This document shows positions 7,729 through 16,723 of a stretch of 64,000 nucleotides of DNA, one piece after another; within the stretch, counting starts at the first letter, position 1, and every line of letters begins with the position of its first letter. The notes under the pieces are model-generated. The model ran no database searches. It was not told the DNA's origin and saw only the letters and a list, made by a program, of their open reading frames with translations. Origin of the DNA: Bdellovibrionales bacterium GWA2_49_15. Its GTDB lineage: Bacteria > Bdellovibrionota > Bacteriovoracia > Bacteriovoracales > Bacteriovoracaceae. The position numbers were made by a program, and so were the translations under genes. The DNA is taken from NCBI GenBank assembly GCA_001769855.1, contig MEPP01000004.1, positions 49,425-113,424 of the forward strand, read 5' to 3'.

Positions 7729-8882
7729 TTTTTACCGGGGGCTTGAATCGTTTGCCCATAAAAGAGCGCCGGTTTTTGATATTTGGTGACTGCTCCCGCC
7801 GTCTCGCTCTCAATGTAATTGGATGTCGGAGTACAATCAAGAGTTTCCGGATGAAAGAAGTGGCAGGGTTTTATGAAGGAATGAAAACGTGTCTTTTCTT
7901 TGCGAAGAATTTTACTTGTTCTATCAAAGAAAAAATCAATCATTCCTATGTACTTTCCGCGATCACCGACCTGCAGGACTGGAGTCTCGGAGTTGACGCC
8001 AAAGGCGTTGTACGGATCTGTCAGAGCGAGTAAATGAACTGTGCCTGGCGGCAGACGGCGCAAAAATTTGAAAGGACCTTTATTTTTATTGCACTCCAGG
8101 TCTGTACCTTCACTTTCGCCCCAATTAATTTGTTTATCAGTGTGTTTAGACACACACAGGCCATCCCCACGGTAGAGGACAATAATAAGGTTTGGCTGAT
8201 TTTTGCCAAAACTTTGTCGAATTTGGGTAAATGCGCCCACAGGATCACGATTGAACGTTAATGTTCTCCCTGGCAGCCCCCTTTCATCTGCTTCCGAGAG
8301 AGAGACAATTAGAATTCGGAGACCGCGACGCTCAAGCAAGAGATAGGGATTTACCGATGGAGTAATGATATTCGATTTATTTCCGATGCTGTAGACGTTC
8401 GACGCCACCCAGGGGAGACCCCCGGGCCAATTAAATTGAGAATTTTTTTCGAAATCCGCTTGAATCGCCTGAAAATTTTGCATGAGGTCCTGCAAAGGGA
8501 AAACACTATTGGTCGCCTGAAAGACGCCGCCCATGGAGAGCAAAAGAAAATCCTCGCCATATTTTTCGCGCAGGATTTGCAGATATTGATTTAACACCAC
8601 AGTGCCGCCCGATTGGGCGTTCCAGCTTTTGCCTGTCTCCGATTTGAAAGTTTCAATGATCGCGGGGGAATTTCCTTCGAGGTCAGTTTTTAAAAGTCCA
8701 GCCAGTCCAATGCTCAGCTTAATAAAATCCGGAGACTCTTCCTGAATCTCGGCAAAGGAGGGCGAGAAACTCTTGGTGTATAGTCGTTTCCCTTCTACCG
8801 CCGGTCTTGGAATGAGTTCAAAAACCAGTGCAGCAAAAAAAAAGATGACGGCAATTTGTAACGCCAAAAATTTTTTATTCAA
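7725..8882 (-). CDS. Degenerate 5'-nucleotidase-like protein (metal ligands lost)
   Basis: 385 residues with an N-terminal membrane anchor or signal (FLALQIAVIFFFAALVF). The order of elements follows UshA-type metallophosphoesterases: a start like GGTVVLNQYLQILREKYG, then LLLSMGGVFQAT where active enzymes have LLLDAGDxFxGT, ASNVY, LRILIVSL, NLIIVLYRGDG, and VLQVGDRGKYIGMIDF. Both Asp ligands of the first motif are replaced, the GNHE motif is absent, and GHTH reads LTDPY, so catalysis is unlikely. It starts at TTG, two bases after the desulfurase stop, as last gene of the rhodanese-nadA-nifS operon. Confidence 0.55.
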   Translation of the reverse strand: MNKKFLALQIAVIFFFAALVFELIPRPAVEGKRLYTKSFSPSFAEIQEESPDFIKLSIGLAGLLKTDLEGNSPAIIETFKSETGKSWNAQSGGTVVLNQYLQILREKYGEDFLLLSMGGVFQATNSVFPLQDLMQNFQAIQADFEKNSQFNWPGGLPWVASNVYSIGNKSNIITPSVNPYLLLERRGLRILIVSLSEADERGLPGRTLTFNRDPVGAFTQIRQSFGKNQPNLIIVLYRGDGLCVSKHTDKQINWGESEGTDLECNKNKGPFKFLRRLPPGTVHLLALTDPYNAFGVNSETPVLQVGDRGKYIGMIDFFFDRTSKILRKEKTRFHSFIKPCHFFHPETLDCTPTSNYIESETAGAVTKYQKPALFYGQTIQAPGKN

Positions 8883-8884
8883 AC

Positions 8885-10045
8885 TTAGTAACTTTGTATT
8901 TTAAGTAGTTTTTTGTATGCCCAAATAATCGCATCCGCAATTATGTCATAATCCGTTGGGGCAGACCAGAGACCGAGAGAAATTCTGACCGCACCTCGTC
9001 CGATGGCATCGTCAATGTTCATGGCCTGTAAAACCTTGGAGGTAGCGGGCTCATTATCTGAGCACGCTGCAGAAGTCGTGATAAAAATATTCTTTGACTC
9101 AAGTTCAATTTGCACCGCCTGTCCCATAATGCCGGGATAGGCCAGAAAGGTCGTATTGGAGAGGCGTGATACCTCCTCACTAAAGATAATAAGACCGGGA
9201 AGACCATTTTTTATTTTCGCTTCAAAGCTCAGACGTGCGGTATTTAAAGTCTTCAGTTGATCTTTATTGTCAGCGAAATTTTTTAGCGCGATGGCCAAGG
9301 TTTCTGCGCCGATATAATTCTGCGTGCCACCACGTTTTCCCAATTCCTGCCCACCACCGAAGATGATGGGGCGAAGCAAGGTTGGATGCTTGGCCAGAAG
9401 TAGTCCCGAGCCGGGTAAGGCGCCTAACTTATGACCGGAGCATACTGCGAAATCAAGGTGTGAGGTGGAGAAGCTAAATTCTGCTTTGCCAATCAGCTGT
9501 GTCGTATCGCAAAGAAATAAGACCTGATTTTCTTCGGCGCATTTGCCAATTTCCGAGTAGGGTTGAATCACCCCGGTTTCATTATTCGCGGCCATGACGG
9601 CAACGCAAGCGATGTCCTTCGCCTGTGTCTTTAAGATCTTTTTTACAAATTCTAAATCAACTACGCCTGAGGGCAGAGTCGGAATCCAAATCAATTTCAT
9701 GCCCTGCTTTTCATAGAATAAGGCCGCGGCAATGGTGGCGGCGTGCTCAATTTGTGAAATTAAGATACTCTGCCTGCCCTGCTCTTTGGCGCGAAGAACC
9801 GCGCTATGAAAAATGGTGGAAATTCCTTCCGAGGCCCCACTAGTGAAGAAAACTTGGTCGGGACGCGCTCCCAGCACATCAGCACATACCTGACGGGCCG
9901 TTTCTAAAATTCGCAAGCATTTACTACCTAAAAAATGAATAGCATTAGGGTTGGCATAAGGACCGTCATTATTGAGGCGATTCACCAGGTACTCTTTCAC
10001 CGCCTGGCCGATGGGTGCGCTTCCATTGTAGTCAGCATAGATCAC
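8885..10045 (-). CDS. Cysteine desulfurase, NifS/IscS family
   Basis: 386 residues; a PLP enzyme that takes sulfur from cysteine for Fe-S cluster building. The PLP lysine is K206 in CSGHKLGALPGSG, with ANNETG (153-158) and the substrate-side RGGTQN. The persulfide cysteine is C328 in TTSAACSDNEPATSKVL. It begins nine bases after nadA. NadA needs a 4Fe-4S cluster, and NifS-like genes paired with nadA occur in other bacteria (for example Bacillus), so delivery to NadA is the likely role. A housekeeping IscS may exist elsewhere. Confidence 0.9.
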   Translation of the reverse strand: MIYADYNGSAPIGQAVKEYLVNRLNNDGPYANPNAIHFLGSKCLRILETARQVCADVLGARPDQVFFTSGASEGISTIFHSAVLRAKEQGRQSILISQIEHAATIAAALFYEKQGMKLIWIPTLPSGVVDLEFVKKILKTQAKDIACVAVMAANNETGVIQPYSEIGKCAEENQVLFLCDTTQLIGKAEFSFSTSHLDFAVCSGHKLGALPGSGLLLAKHPTLLRPIIFGGGQELGKRGGTQNYIGAETLAIALKNFADNKDQLKTLNTARLSFEAKIKNGLPGLIIFSEEVSRLSNTTFLAYPGIMGQAVQIELESKNIFITTSAACSDNEPATSKVLQAMNIDDAIGRGAVRISLGLWSAPTDYDIIADAIIWAYKKLLKIQSY

Positions 10046-10054
10046 GGGAACCTC

Positions 10055-11200
10055 CTAACTAATGGCCAGCATGCGTTCAAGTGCAACCAAGGCGCTACGT
10101 TTGATCTTCTCATCCACCCTGATAACATTAATGGGAGATCCCGCCTTAATCGCGCGGTAAGAGGCCAAAAGCCAGCGCGGACGGATGCGATACATGGTCG
10201 TGCATAGACACTGGTACGGGCTGAGAGAGAAGATCGTTTTATCCGGACATTCCCGCGCCAGACGATTCACTAAATTTATTTCCGTGCCAACGGCAAATGA
10301 AGCTCCGGCCGGCGCCTGACGAATATAATTAATAATAAAATTGGTCGAGCCCGCCACATCGGCATTTTGGGTGACGTCAAAGCAACACTCGGGATGCACA
10401 ATCACGGTGGTCTCCGGCCTTTCTGCCCGAACTCGTTTGATCTGTTCAAGAGTAAAACCTTGGTGAACAGAGCAATAACCGTACCACAGGATGACTTTCG
10501 CCTTGGCCACCTGCTCGGGAGTGAGACCGCCATTCCATATCGTGGGGTTATAGGTCACCATTTGGTCGAGAGGGATTCCCATCTTATAGCAGGTGTTGCG
10601 GCCCAGATGTTGATCGGGAAAAAAGAGCAACTTCTCTCCATGCTCAAAGGCCCATTGAATGATTTTTTCGGCGTTGGAAGAAGTGCAGATGACACCATCG
10701 TGGTCACCGACAAACGCCTTTAACTTGGCATCACTGTTGATATAGGTGACGGGAATAATTCGTGCCTTCGTCCATTCTTGAAGGGTTGCCCAGGCTTGAT
10801 CAATATGCTGACGGTTGGCCATGTCTGCCATGGAGCAACCGGCATGCAAATCAGGAAGGATGACCGTTTGGTCTGGGCGTTTCAAAATATCGGCCGTTTC
10901 CGCCATAAAATGCACGCCACAAAACATGATATAGCGGCGAGTGCTGTTTAAGGCCTCTCGCGCCAGTGCCAGAGAGTCTCCCGTAACATCAGCGTAGCGA
11001 ATAATGTCGTCCTGTTGATAATGATGCCCGAGCACGATCACCTGGTCGCGTAACTCACCATGCAGTTGATCCAGCTCTTGCAAGACTTTCTCATCGGAAA
11101 GCTCGGCCTCGCTTATAGAAGGGAGATAGTCGTCTTTGGCGTCGTCATTAAAATTTAAGACTGCGCCTTTAAGATTATTCGCGGATGATTTCAAGGCCAT
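10055..11200 (-). CDS. nadA: Quinolinate synthase NadA
   Basis: 381 residues from ATG 11200. It condenses iminoaspartate with dihydroxyacetone phosphate to quinolinate in NAD synthesis, using an oxygen-sensitive 4Fe-4S cluster. Probable cluster ligands are C94 (MFCGVHFMAETAD), C243 (YGYCSVHQGF) and C333 (CLCTTMYRIRPRW). VLGHHYQ and IVHPECCFD are also family marks. The frame is open further upstream, but that would lie inside the rhodanese gene. ATG 11200 still overlaps it by 26 bp, and a TTG at 11194 with better-spaced GAGG is an alternative. No nadB or nadC is visible nearby. Confidence 0.93.
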   Translation of the reverse strand: MALKSSANNLKGAVLNFNDDAKDDYLPSISEAELSDEKVLQELDQLHGELRDQVIVLGHHYQQDDIIRYADVTGDSLALAREALNSTRRYIMFCGVHFMAETADILKRPDQTVILPDLHAGCSMADMANRQHIDQAWATLQEWTKARIIPVTYINSDAKLKAFVGDHDGVICTSSNAEKIIQWAFEHGEKLLFFPDQHLGRNTCYKMGIPLDQMVTYNPTIWNGGLTPEQVAKAKVILWYGYCSVHQGFTLEQIKRVRAERPETTVIVHPECCFDVTQNADVAGSTNFIINYIRQAPAGASFAVGTEINLVNRLARECPDKTIFSLSPYQCLCTTMYRIRPRWLLASYRAIKAGSPINVIRVDEKIKRSALVALERMLAIS

Positions 11201-11498
11201 CCTCAATCCATCCCAGAATCCCTCCCGAGAGGTTTGAGATATTGGTAAAACCTTTGCTGTCCAGAATTTCGCAGGCATTCATGCTTCGATGGCCGCTACG
11301 ACAGCCCACCACGATTTCGACATTTTTATTCTTGAGCTTATCAACCTCTTTTTCGAAATGAGAAAGAGGGATGAATTGTGCTTGGGGAATGTGGCCCTCT
11401 TCAAACTCATCGCGCTCGCGGCAGTCAATGAAGATCACATCTTCACCGTTATCAAGCTTAATTTTAAGCTCATCGGGTGCAATTTGTTTAATACTCAT
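11175..11498 (-). CDS. Single-domain rhodanese-like sulfurtransferase
   Basis: 107 residues from ATG 11498, which has GAGG eight bases upstream. An in-frame start at 11540 has no such site. It is a complete single rhodanese domain: FIDCRERDEFEEGHIPQA, then the active-site loop GCRSGHRS with nucleophilic Cys, and a C-terminal GGILGW. Such proteins carry persulfide sulfur. As first gene of the operon with nadA and a cysteine desulfurase, it may relay sulfur for the NadA cluster, which is inference from position. Confidence 0.85.
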   Translation of the reverse strand: MSIKQIAPDELKIKLDNGEDVIFIDCRERDEFEEGHIPQAQFIPLSHFEKEVDKLKNKNVEIVVGCRSGHRSMNACEILDSKGFTNISNLSGGILGWIEDGLEIIRE

Positions 11499-11696
11499 AT
11501 AGGTAACCTCAATTAAAATAAAATAATTCTCTTCTAGCATGAGAGGTCACAATTGTCGTCAGCCGTCGTTGGTGCGGCGCAATGCGCGGAATGGTTTTGA
11601 CGGGCCATGTAAGTCCATCTAAACTATTGTTAATGGTCTGATTTTTATCGAGATATCGCATGAAGTCGGTGTTTCGTGGTCCAAATAGGAGGGAAC

Positions 11697-12479
11697 ATGG
11701 AAGTCATCACAGTCGGGAACAATAAGGGTGGCGTTGGTAAGACGATGCAGTGCTACCAGTTGGCGTGTCATCTGGCTTCGAAAGGCAAGAAGGTGCTCGT
11801 CATTGATCTTGATTCCCAGGGCAATTTAAGCTCTACCTTTGGAGTCAATATTCAGCGGACACTCATTCCAGAGTGGCTCATTGGTGATGTGAAGCTGGCC
11901 GACATCACTGTCGCCTCCGAGGGGAAGGATGATTTTCACCAAAATATTACCTTGGTGCCGGCAAGTCGCCATCTCGCCAATCTCTCAAAACTTTTAATTT
12001 TATCCGAAACGGAAGTTCGCAAAAATGCCGGAAGAAAAGAGCGGCTGCTGCGGATGCGCTTGGAAGAGGCCAGAGGAAAATTTGACTACATCGTGATCGA
12101 TACTCCTCCCATGTTGGGCGATGAGCTCATTATGGCGTTGGTTGCGGCCAATAGAGTCCTGGTGCCGACACAAGCACAGGATTACTCGATCGATGGCCTG
12201 GAAGAATTGATGGATACTTTTGAAATCATCAAAGAAACCGAAAATCCGAAGCTGATTTTTCACATTGTTCCCAGCATGGTTAACATGCGCCGTAAGATTG
12301 AACGTCAGAGATTGGAAGAATTATCTCAGGCCTACACTATTACGCCCGCAATTCGTAATTTGGTTCAGATGCAAGAGTCTATCTCTTTAGGCCGTCCTAT
12401 CTTTAAGATGGGGAAAGGTTCCAAGGGTTGTCAGGATTATGAATCTCTATGGCAAACTCTCGGACTCGCTGACCTCTAA
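11697..12479 (+). CDS. parA: ParA-family ATPase
   Basis: 260 residues from ATG 11697, with AGGAGG just upstream. Deviant Walker A is KGGVGKT (10-16), followed by LVIDLDSQGNLSSTFG (Walker A') and DYIVIDTPP (Walker B). Such ATPases form DNA-bound gradients that move ParB-parS complexes. The ParB gene follows 20 bases later. Unlike the usual chromosomal locus there is no gidA/gidB nearby, and no parS-like palindrome was seen within the upstream spacer, so this may be a secondary partition pair or one acquired from a plasmid. Confidence 0.88.
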   Translation: MEVITVGNNKGGVGKTMQCYQLACHLASKGKKVLVIDLDSQGNLSSTFGVNIQRTLIPEWLIGDVKLADITVASEGKDDFHQNITLVPASRHLANLSKLLILSETEVRKNAGRKERLLRMRLEEARGKFDYIVIDTPPMLGDELIMALVAANRVLVPTQAQDYSIDGLEELMDTFEIIKETENPKLIFHIVPSMVNMRRKIERQRLEELSQAYTITPAIRNLVQMQESISLGRPIFKMGKGSKGCQDYESLWQTLGLADL

Positions 12480-12499
12480 ATTAAAATTGCGGAGTTGTT

Positions 12500-13303
12500 A
12501 TGAGCAAAGATTTTGCACCACGTGTGTCGAAGAGAGAGCGCAAAAGTATTTCTTTCGACGATCAGCTCTATCGTTTTTCAGATTCCAAGTTACTTGAGGG
12601 CGCACGCCTAGCGGAAATTAAACTTAAGGATATTCAAGTCAAGGAACAGGTTCGAACTAAGTTTAATGACGACTCCATTCGCGACCTTGCGGCCAACATC
12701 AGAACCAACGGTCTTATTCAACCTCTGGTCATTCACCTTAAAAATTCCGTTTATCGTTTGATCTGCGGCGAACGACGCTTCCGCGCGATGAGTTTGATTG
12801 AGCAGGAGTCAGCGCCCTGCTTTATTCTTGAGAATAAAAGCGCAGAAGAGTTGATGGCGATTCAGTTTTCAGAAAACTCCTCTCGCGAGGAATTGCACTA
12901 TGTGGACAAAGCGGAAGGGATTTTCAACTATCATGCTGCAACCCAGGCCTCTGAGAGAAAAATCGTTGAAGCGCTCGGGATTTCCAAATCAGAGGTGCAT
13001 CGCGGTTTGCAGATTGCCCGGTTGTCCCAGGAAATTCGGGAAGCAGCCAAGAAGTATGACGTGGAAAAATATGTCTTGTTAGAATTGGAGGCCCTCCCCT
13101 CAAGTCCGCTTAAACAGAAAATTGAAAAGAAAATTATCGCTGGCGAGGTAACCAAGCGAAATGATCTGAAAAAACTTCTAAAACAAGAGAGCAAAGAGGC
13201 CTTGAAAATATCTCTGCCTGTGGATCTCGACCCGGAGACACTCAAAGCGATTCGCGGTCTGGTGATGAAAAGCAAAGAGGGTTTGGAAGAAAAGCTCTCA
13301 TAA
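12500..13303 (+). CDS. parB: ParB/Spo0J-family partition protein
   Basis: 267 residues. The N-terminal CTPase/sliding-clamp domain has NGLIQPLVI and GERRFRA (90-96), then FSENSSREEL where canonical ParB has ENIQREDL. A helix-turn-helix follows (ALGISKSEVHRGLQIARL, about 154-171) and a charged C-terminus suits dimerisation. The substituted ENSSREEL region is a mild departure from the family. It pairs with the ParA gene upstream and lies 12 bases before lemA. Confidence 0.85.
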   Translation: MSKDFAPRVSKRERKSISFDDQLYRFSDSKLLEGARLAEIKLKDIQVKEQVRTKFNDDSIRDLAANIRTNGLIQPLVIHLKNSVYRLICGERRFRAMSLIEQESAPCFILENKSAEELMAIQFSENSSREELHYVDKAEGIFNYHAATQASERKIVEALGISKSEVHRGLQIARLSQEIREAAKKYDVEKYVLLELEALPSSPLKQKIEKKIIAGEVTKRNDLKKLLKQESKEALKISLPVDLDPETLKAIRGLVMKSKEGLEEKLS

Positions 13304-13315
13304 AAAGGAAAGAAT

Positions 13316-13906
13316 ATGTTTCTCCCCGTTATCGTCCTGGCCGGAGTCGTCGTTGTCTTTTTTCTCGTCGTGATTTCCATGTACAACGGCTTGGTCAAGT
13401 TACGAAACAGATTCAAGAATGCTTATGCCCAAATTGATGTGCAACTGGTCCGTCGCTATGACCTGATTCCCAACTTGGTGGAGACGGCCAAAGCCTATAT
13501 GAAGCATGAGCAGGATACTTTGCAAAAAGTCATTGAGGCGCGCAACCAGGCCCAAAAGATTCAAGTGAATCTGGCGCAAAATCCAGCCGATGCAGGCGCG
13601 ATGGAACAGCTTTCTAAGGCCGAGGGACTTTTGACCAAGAGTATGGGGTCCTTTTTTGCCCTGGCCGAAAATTATCCAGATCTCAAGGCCAACACCACCA
13701 TGAATTCGCTGATGGAAGAGCTAACCTCAACTGAAAACAAAGTCTCTTTTGCCCGACAGGCCTATAATGATTCCGTGATGGAGTACAATACCGCCCGCGA
13801 GGTATTTCCCAGCAGTGTGATTGCCGGAATGTTTAACTTCGCCGCCGCTGGCCAGTTTGTGGTGGAGGAACCAAAAGCTCGCGAGGCCATCAAGGTAAAA
13901 TTCTAA
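13316..13906 (+). CDS. LemA-family membrane protein
   Basis: 196 residues. An N-terminal transmembrane helix (about 3-24) is followed directly by the LemA signature: YNGLVKLRNRFKNAYAQIDV, QLVRRYDLIPNLVETAKAYM and ENKVSFARQAYNDSVMEYN, with the end reading FNFAAAGQFVVEEP. The rest is a coiled, helical extracytoplasmic or cytoplasmic domain. LemA genes are often next to M48 proteases or TPM-domain genes. Here an M48 gene follows three bases later, so they probably act as a pair. The biochemical role of LemA is not settled. Confidence 0.92.
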   Translation: MFLPVIVLAGVVVVFFLVVISMYNGLVKLRNRFKNAYAQIDVQLVRRYDLIPNLVETAKAYMKHEQDTLQKVIEARNQAQKIQVNLAQNPADAGAMEQLSKAEGLLTKSMGSFFALAENYPDLKANTTMNSLMEELTSTENKVSFARQAYNDSVMEYNTAREVFPSSVIAGMFNFAAAGQFVVEEPKAREAIKVKF

Positions 13907-13909
13907 TTA

Positions 13910-15754
13910 ATGAACTTCTTTCAAAACCAAGAGCATGCCCGCTCTCAGACAAAAAAATTAATCTTCCTCTATACCATTGCCGTATTGCTGACGGCCTTAA
14001 TTATCGCGTTCCTGGTAGTCGCGGGCTCGGAGCAGAAGATGCATCCGGAAATCGCTATTTCTTTGAACAAGATTTTGCTCAATCCTTTTTTTACATACAT
14101 GTTTGTCGGGCTAATCGTTTTTATCCTCCTGTGTTCCGCCTACAAGATCTATGCCCTTTCCAAGGGGGGGAAATACATTGCGGAAATGGTCGGGGCGATA
14201 CCGGTTGATCACACCACAACTGATCCGCAGATCAAGAAGTACATCAATGTGGTCGAGGAGATGGCCCTGGCTTCAGGGACCCGAGTTCCTGCCATTTATA
14301 TTATGGAAGGTGAGTCATCCATCAACGCATTTGCCGCCGGGTATGAGGTGGACGATGCGGTGGTGGCCGTTTCTCGAGGGGCCATTGATCTTCTCACGCG
14401 CGAAGAGCTTCAGGGAGTCGTGGCCCACGAGTTCAGTCATATTTTAAATGGTGATATGAAACTTAATATCAAGCTGATGGGGTATCTCTTCGGACTTTCT
14501 GCTTTAGTCGAAATTGGAAATATGTTTCTGCGGTCCAATCGACATAGAAGTTATTCCAGCAACAAGAAAGGCAATGGTGCGGCAGGAATTGGACTCATCT
14601 TTTTTGTCTGTGGAATCGTGGGTATGTTTTTTGCCGGGCTAATCAAGGCCGCCGTTTCGAGGCAACGTGAATTTTTGGCCGACGCCTCAGCGGTTCAATT
14701 TACCAGAAATCCTCAAGGCATTGGCGGCGCACTAAAGAAAATCTTAGGACTGGAAGCTGGATCATTGATAAAAGAACCTCGGGCTTCCGAAATCGGGCAT
14801 TTATTTTTTGGTCAGGCGGTGAGTAATTTCTTTTCTTTTTTTGCCACACACCCTCCTTTAGTTGCTCGGATCAAGGCGATTGATCAGCGACTGCTTGAGG
14901 GAATGGAAGGACGTGCGGAAAAAGTGAAAGCATCGGTCGGTGGTCAGAACCTTGTTTCCAGCTTCGGGCCGGCGGCCGAGAAGGTCGGCCGAATCACGCA
15001 AGAAAATGTTTTAGCGGCGCACCAGATTCTCCAGGCCATACCCACCAACTTACATGACCTCGCCCAGAAAAAGACAGGTAGCCAGGCACTTTGCTATGCC
15101 CTTTGTCTCGAATCAAGCGGTGAGGGGCGCAAGTCGCAGAAAAAATATTTTGAAAGCACGCCGCAGCTTTGGCAGGAAATGTTGGAGATTGAGATAAAAT
15201 TGAATGCCCTGGGCGCGAGATACCGTATTGCTGTCGTGGACCTGGCACTCCCTATCTTGAAAACCCTGACAGTGGACGAGCGAGATAAGTTTCTTGAAAA
15301 CTGCAAGCATCTTGTACAGGTTGATGGCAAACTTTCTGCCCGAGAGTTTATTTTGTATGAGCTGATGTGGCAGTCGCTCAAGGCCGAGCATACTTTTTTT
15401 GAGAAACACATTCCCCCCAGAGCTTTGAAAGCAAATGTGGCCTGCATTTTTTCCTTTTTGTTACTGCTGGGAAAAACTCAAAATGCCACTGAAGTTTTTT
15501 CCAAGGCCGTACTAGGTCTCTATGGAGAGTCACTGCCGATGACCGAGGTGACCTCAAAAACGCTGAGTGAGATTACTGAAGCTTTTGAAAGGCTGCGAAA
15601 GGCCCCCCTATCCTTTAAGCAGAATTTTTTAACCGCCTGCCAGCAGATTATAGAGGGTGACCGTCGTACGACTGTGCTCGAATATGAATTCCTGCGTTTA
15701 GTCTCTGCTATTCTACTATTACCATTGCCACCGTTAGAAATTTCAGCAGGGTAG
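13910..15754 (+). CDS. M48 (HtpX-like) membrane metalloprotease with long C-terminal extension
   Basis: 614 residues. Two N-terminal membrane helices (about 18-40 and 61-82) precede the protease domain with zinc motif HEFSH (173-177) and the third-ligand region QREFLADASAV. A third hydrophobic stretch (GIGLIFFVCGIVGMFFAG) lies between. HtpX is about 290 residues; here nearly 300 more follow. Part of the extension, LVQVDGKLSAREFILYELMW, resembles TerB-like helical domains, which is a weak match. It probably degrades misfolded membrane proteins and works with the adjacent LemA. The ribosome site is poor, so coupling from lemA is likely. Confidence 0.85.
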   Translation: MNFFQNQEHARSQTKKLIFLYTIAVLLTALIIAFLVVAGSEQKMHPEIAISLNKILLNPFFTYMFVGLIVFILLCSAYKIYALSKGGKYIAEMVGAIPVDHTTTDPQIKKYINVVEEMALASGTRVPAIYIMEGESSINAFAAGYEVDDAVVAVSRGAIDLLTREELQGVVAHEFSHILNGDMKLNIKLMGYLFGLSALVEIGNMFLRSNRHRSYSSNKKGNGAAGIGLIFFVCGIVGMFFAGLIKAAVSRQREFLADASAVQFTRNPQGIGGALKKILGLEAGSLIKEPRASEIGHLFFGQAVSNFFSFFATHPPLVARIKAIDQRLLEGMEGRAEKVKASVGGQNLVSSFGPAAEKVGRITQENVLAAHQILQAIPTNLHDLAQKKTGSQALCYALCLESSGEGRKSQKKYFESTPQLWQEMLEIEIKLNALGARYRIAVVDLALPILKTLTVDERDKFLENCKHLVQVDGKLSAREFILYELMWQSLKAEHTFFEKHIPPRALKANVACIFSFLLLLGKTQNATEVFSKAVLGLYGESLPMTEVTSKTLSEITEAFERLRKAPLSFKQNFLTACQQIIEGDRRTTVLEYEFLRLVSAILLLPLPPLEISAG

Positions 15755-15796
15755 ACGCCAGTATGTCTTGGCCTACGGCCTGCACTATCCTCCCGT

Positions 15797-16651
15797 ATGC
15801 TTTGCGCATTTTTTATTATATTCAACAGGTTAAAGCAGAAATGGCTCGGGCGAGTGTCTGTCCGTTTCACCACCTGTCTAGAAATAAGACGGCCTTTGGT
15901 ATGTTTTCTTATTTTATTGAGTGTGACCTCAAAGGTTTCTGCCCAGGACTATCCGAGAGAAGAAGTTCCTCTTCGCAAACCGGCCAATTTGGTGCCTGAT
16001 GATGAGATGGAAGTTGTACCTGTGCGCCAGATCCTATGGACCGAGCAAATTTTAGTCGAGGATGATGCAGGGGTTCTGAATAACATGCAAAACCAAATCA
16101 CTGAATGGGACTCCCGCAGAAATTATGTGGAGATGTGGGACCTGGAGTCAACTGGACTCTACGGACCTCCCACCGAGGCCCATAAGAGGAGTTACGTAGG
16201 CACCAACCTGCTGAGGTATTTTGACAAACGACTAGCTGGGGAAATTAAAAATGCTGATGACAACTCTGCCTTAAGAGCAGTTGGACAAGTGCACAAAACA
16301 TTGAGGCCAAAAGCGGAGGCCCGAATTTCAGAGAATGTTAAGTTGCGTTTTAAGGCCCAGGCACTCCAGGGGAAGGCCTATTTTATTTTAGAAAATCCCT
16401 ATGTTGAGACGCAAACCTTAGTTACGGCAACTGGGCGTGTGGAATTAACGGTGGCCAAAAGTTTAAAACCTTTGGGCGTTGCAACGCGAGTAAACTACTA
16501 TGCCAATAGGGGTGAATATGTAGGCGAGGTGGATAAAATTCTCACGGACCACATTGTGGCCCGCTATTCGAGTCGACAGAATGATAAAACGATGATGTTT
16601 AACAGGCAATCCGACCAAACTATTCAACTGATTTTCAGTCACCCTTTTTAA
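15797..16651 (+). CDS. Secreted protein of unknown function
   Basis: Up to 284 residues. A hydrophobic segment (VCFLILLSVTSKVSA) before QDYPREE looks like a signal peptide, but about 35 residues precede it if ATG 15797 is used, so a later GTG (15857) may be the real start. The mature part is basic and beta-rich towards the end (RVELTVAKSLKPLGVATRVN) and finishes IQLIFSHPF. A terminal Phe is typical of outer-membrane barrel proteins. No known family recognised. Confidence 0.5.
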   Translation: MLCAFFIIFNRLKQKWLGRVSVRFTTCLEIRRPLVCFLILLSVTSKVSAQDYPREEVPLRKPANLVPDDEMEVVPVRQILWTEQILVEDDAGVLNNMQNQITEWDSRRNYVEMWDLESTGLYGPPTEAHKRSYVGTNLLRYFDKRLAGEIKNADDNSALRAVGQVHKTLRPKAEARISENVKLRFKAQALQGKAYFILENPYVETQTLVTATGRVELTVAKSLKPLGVATRVNYYANRGEYVGEVDKILTDHIVARYSSRQNDKTMMFNRQSDQTIQLIFSHPF

Positions 16652-16723
16652 TATCTATTCTCCCATTTTCAAGGGCCGCAAATCGCTGTATAAATTTGTC
16701 ACCTTAATTTTTTGGGAGTCATT

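Noticed and set aside
11541..11696. parS site ahead of parA
   Set aside because: No sequence close to the TGTTTCACGTGAAACA palindrome was seen.
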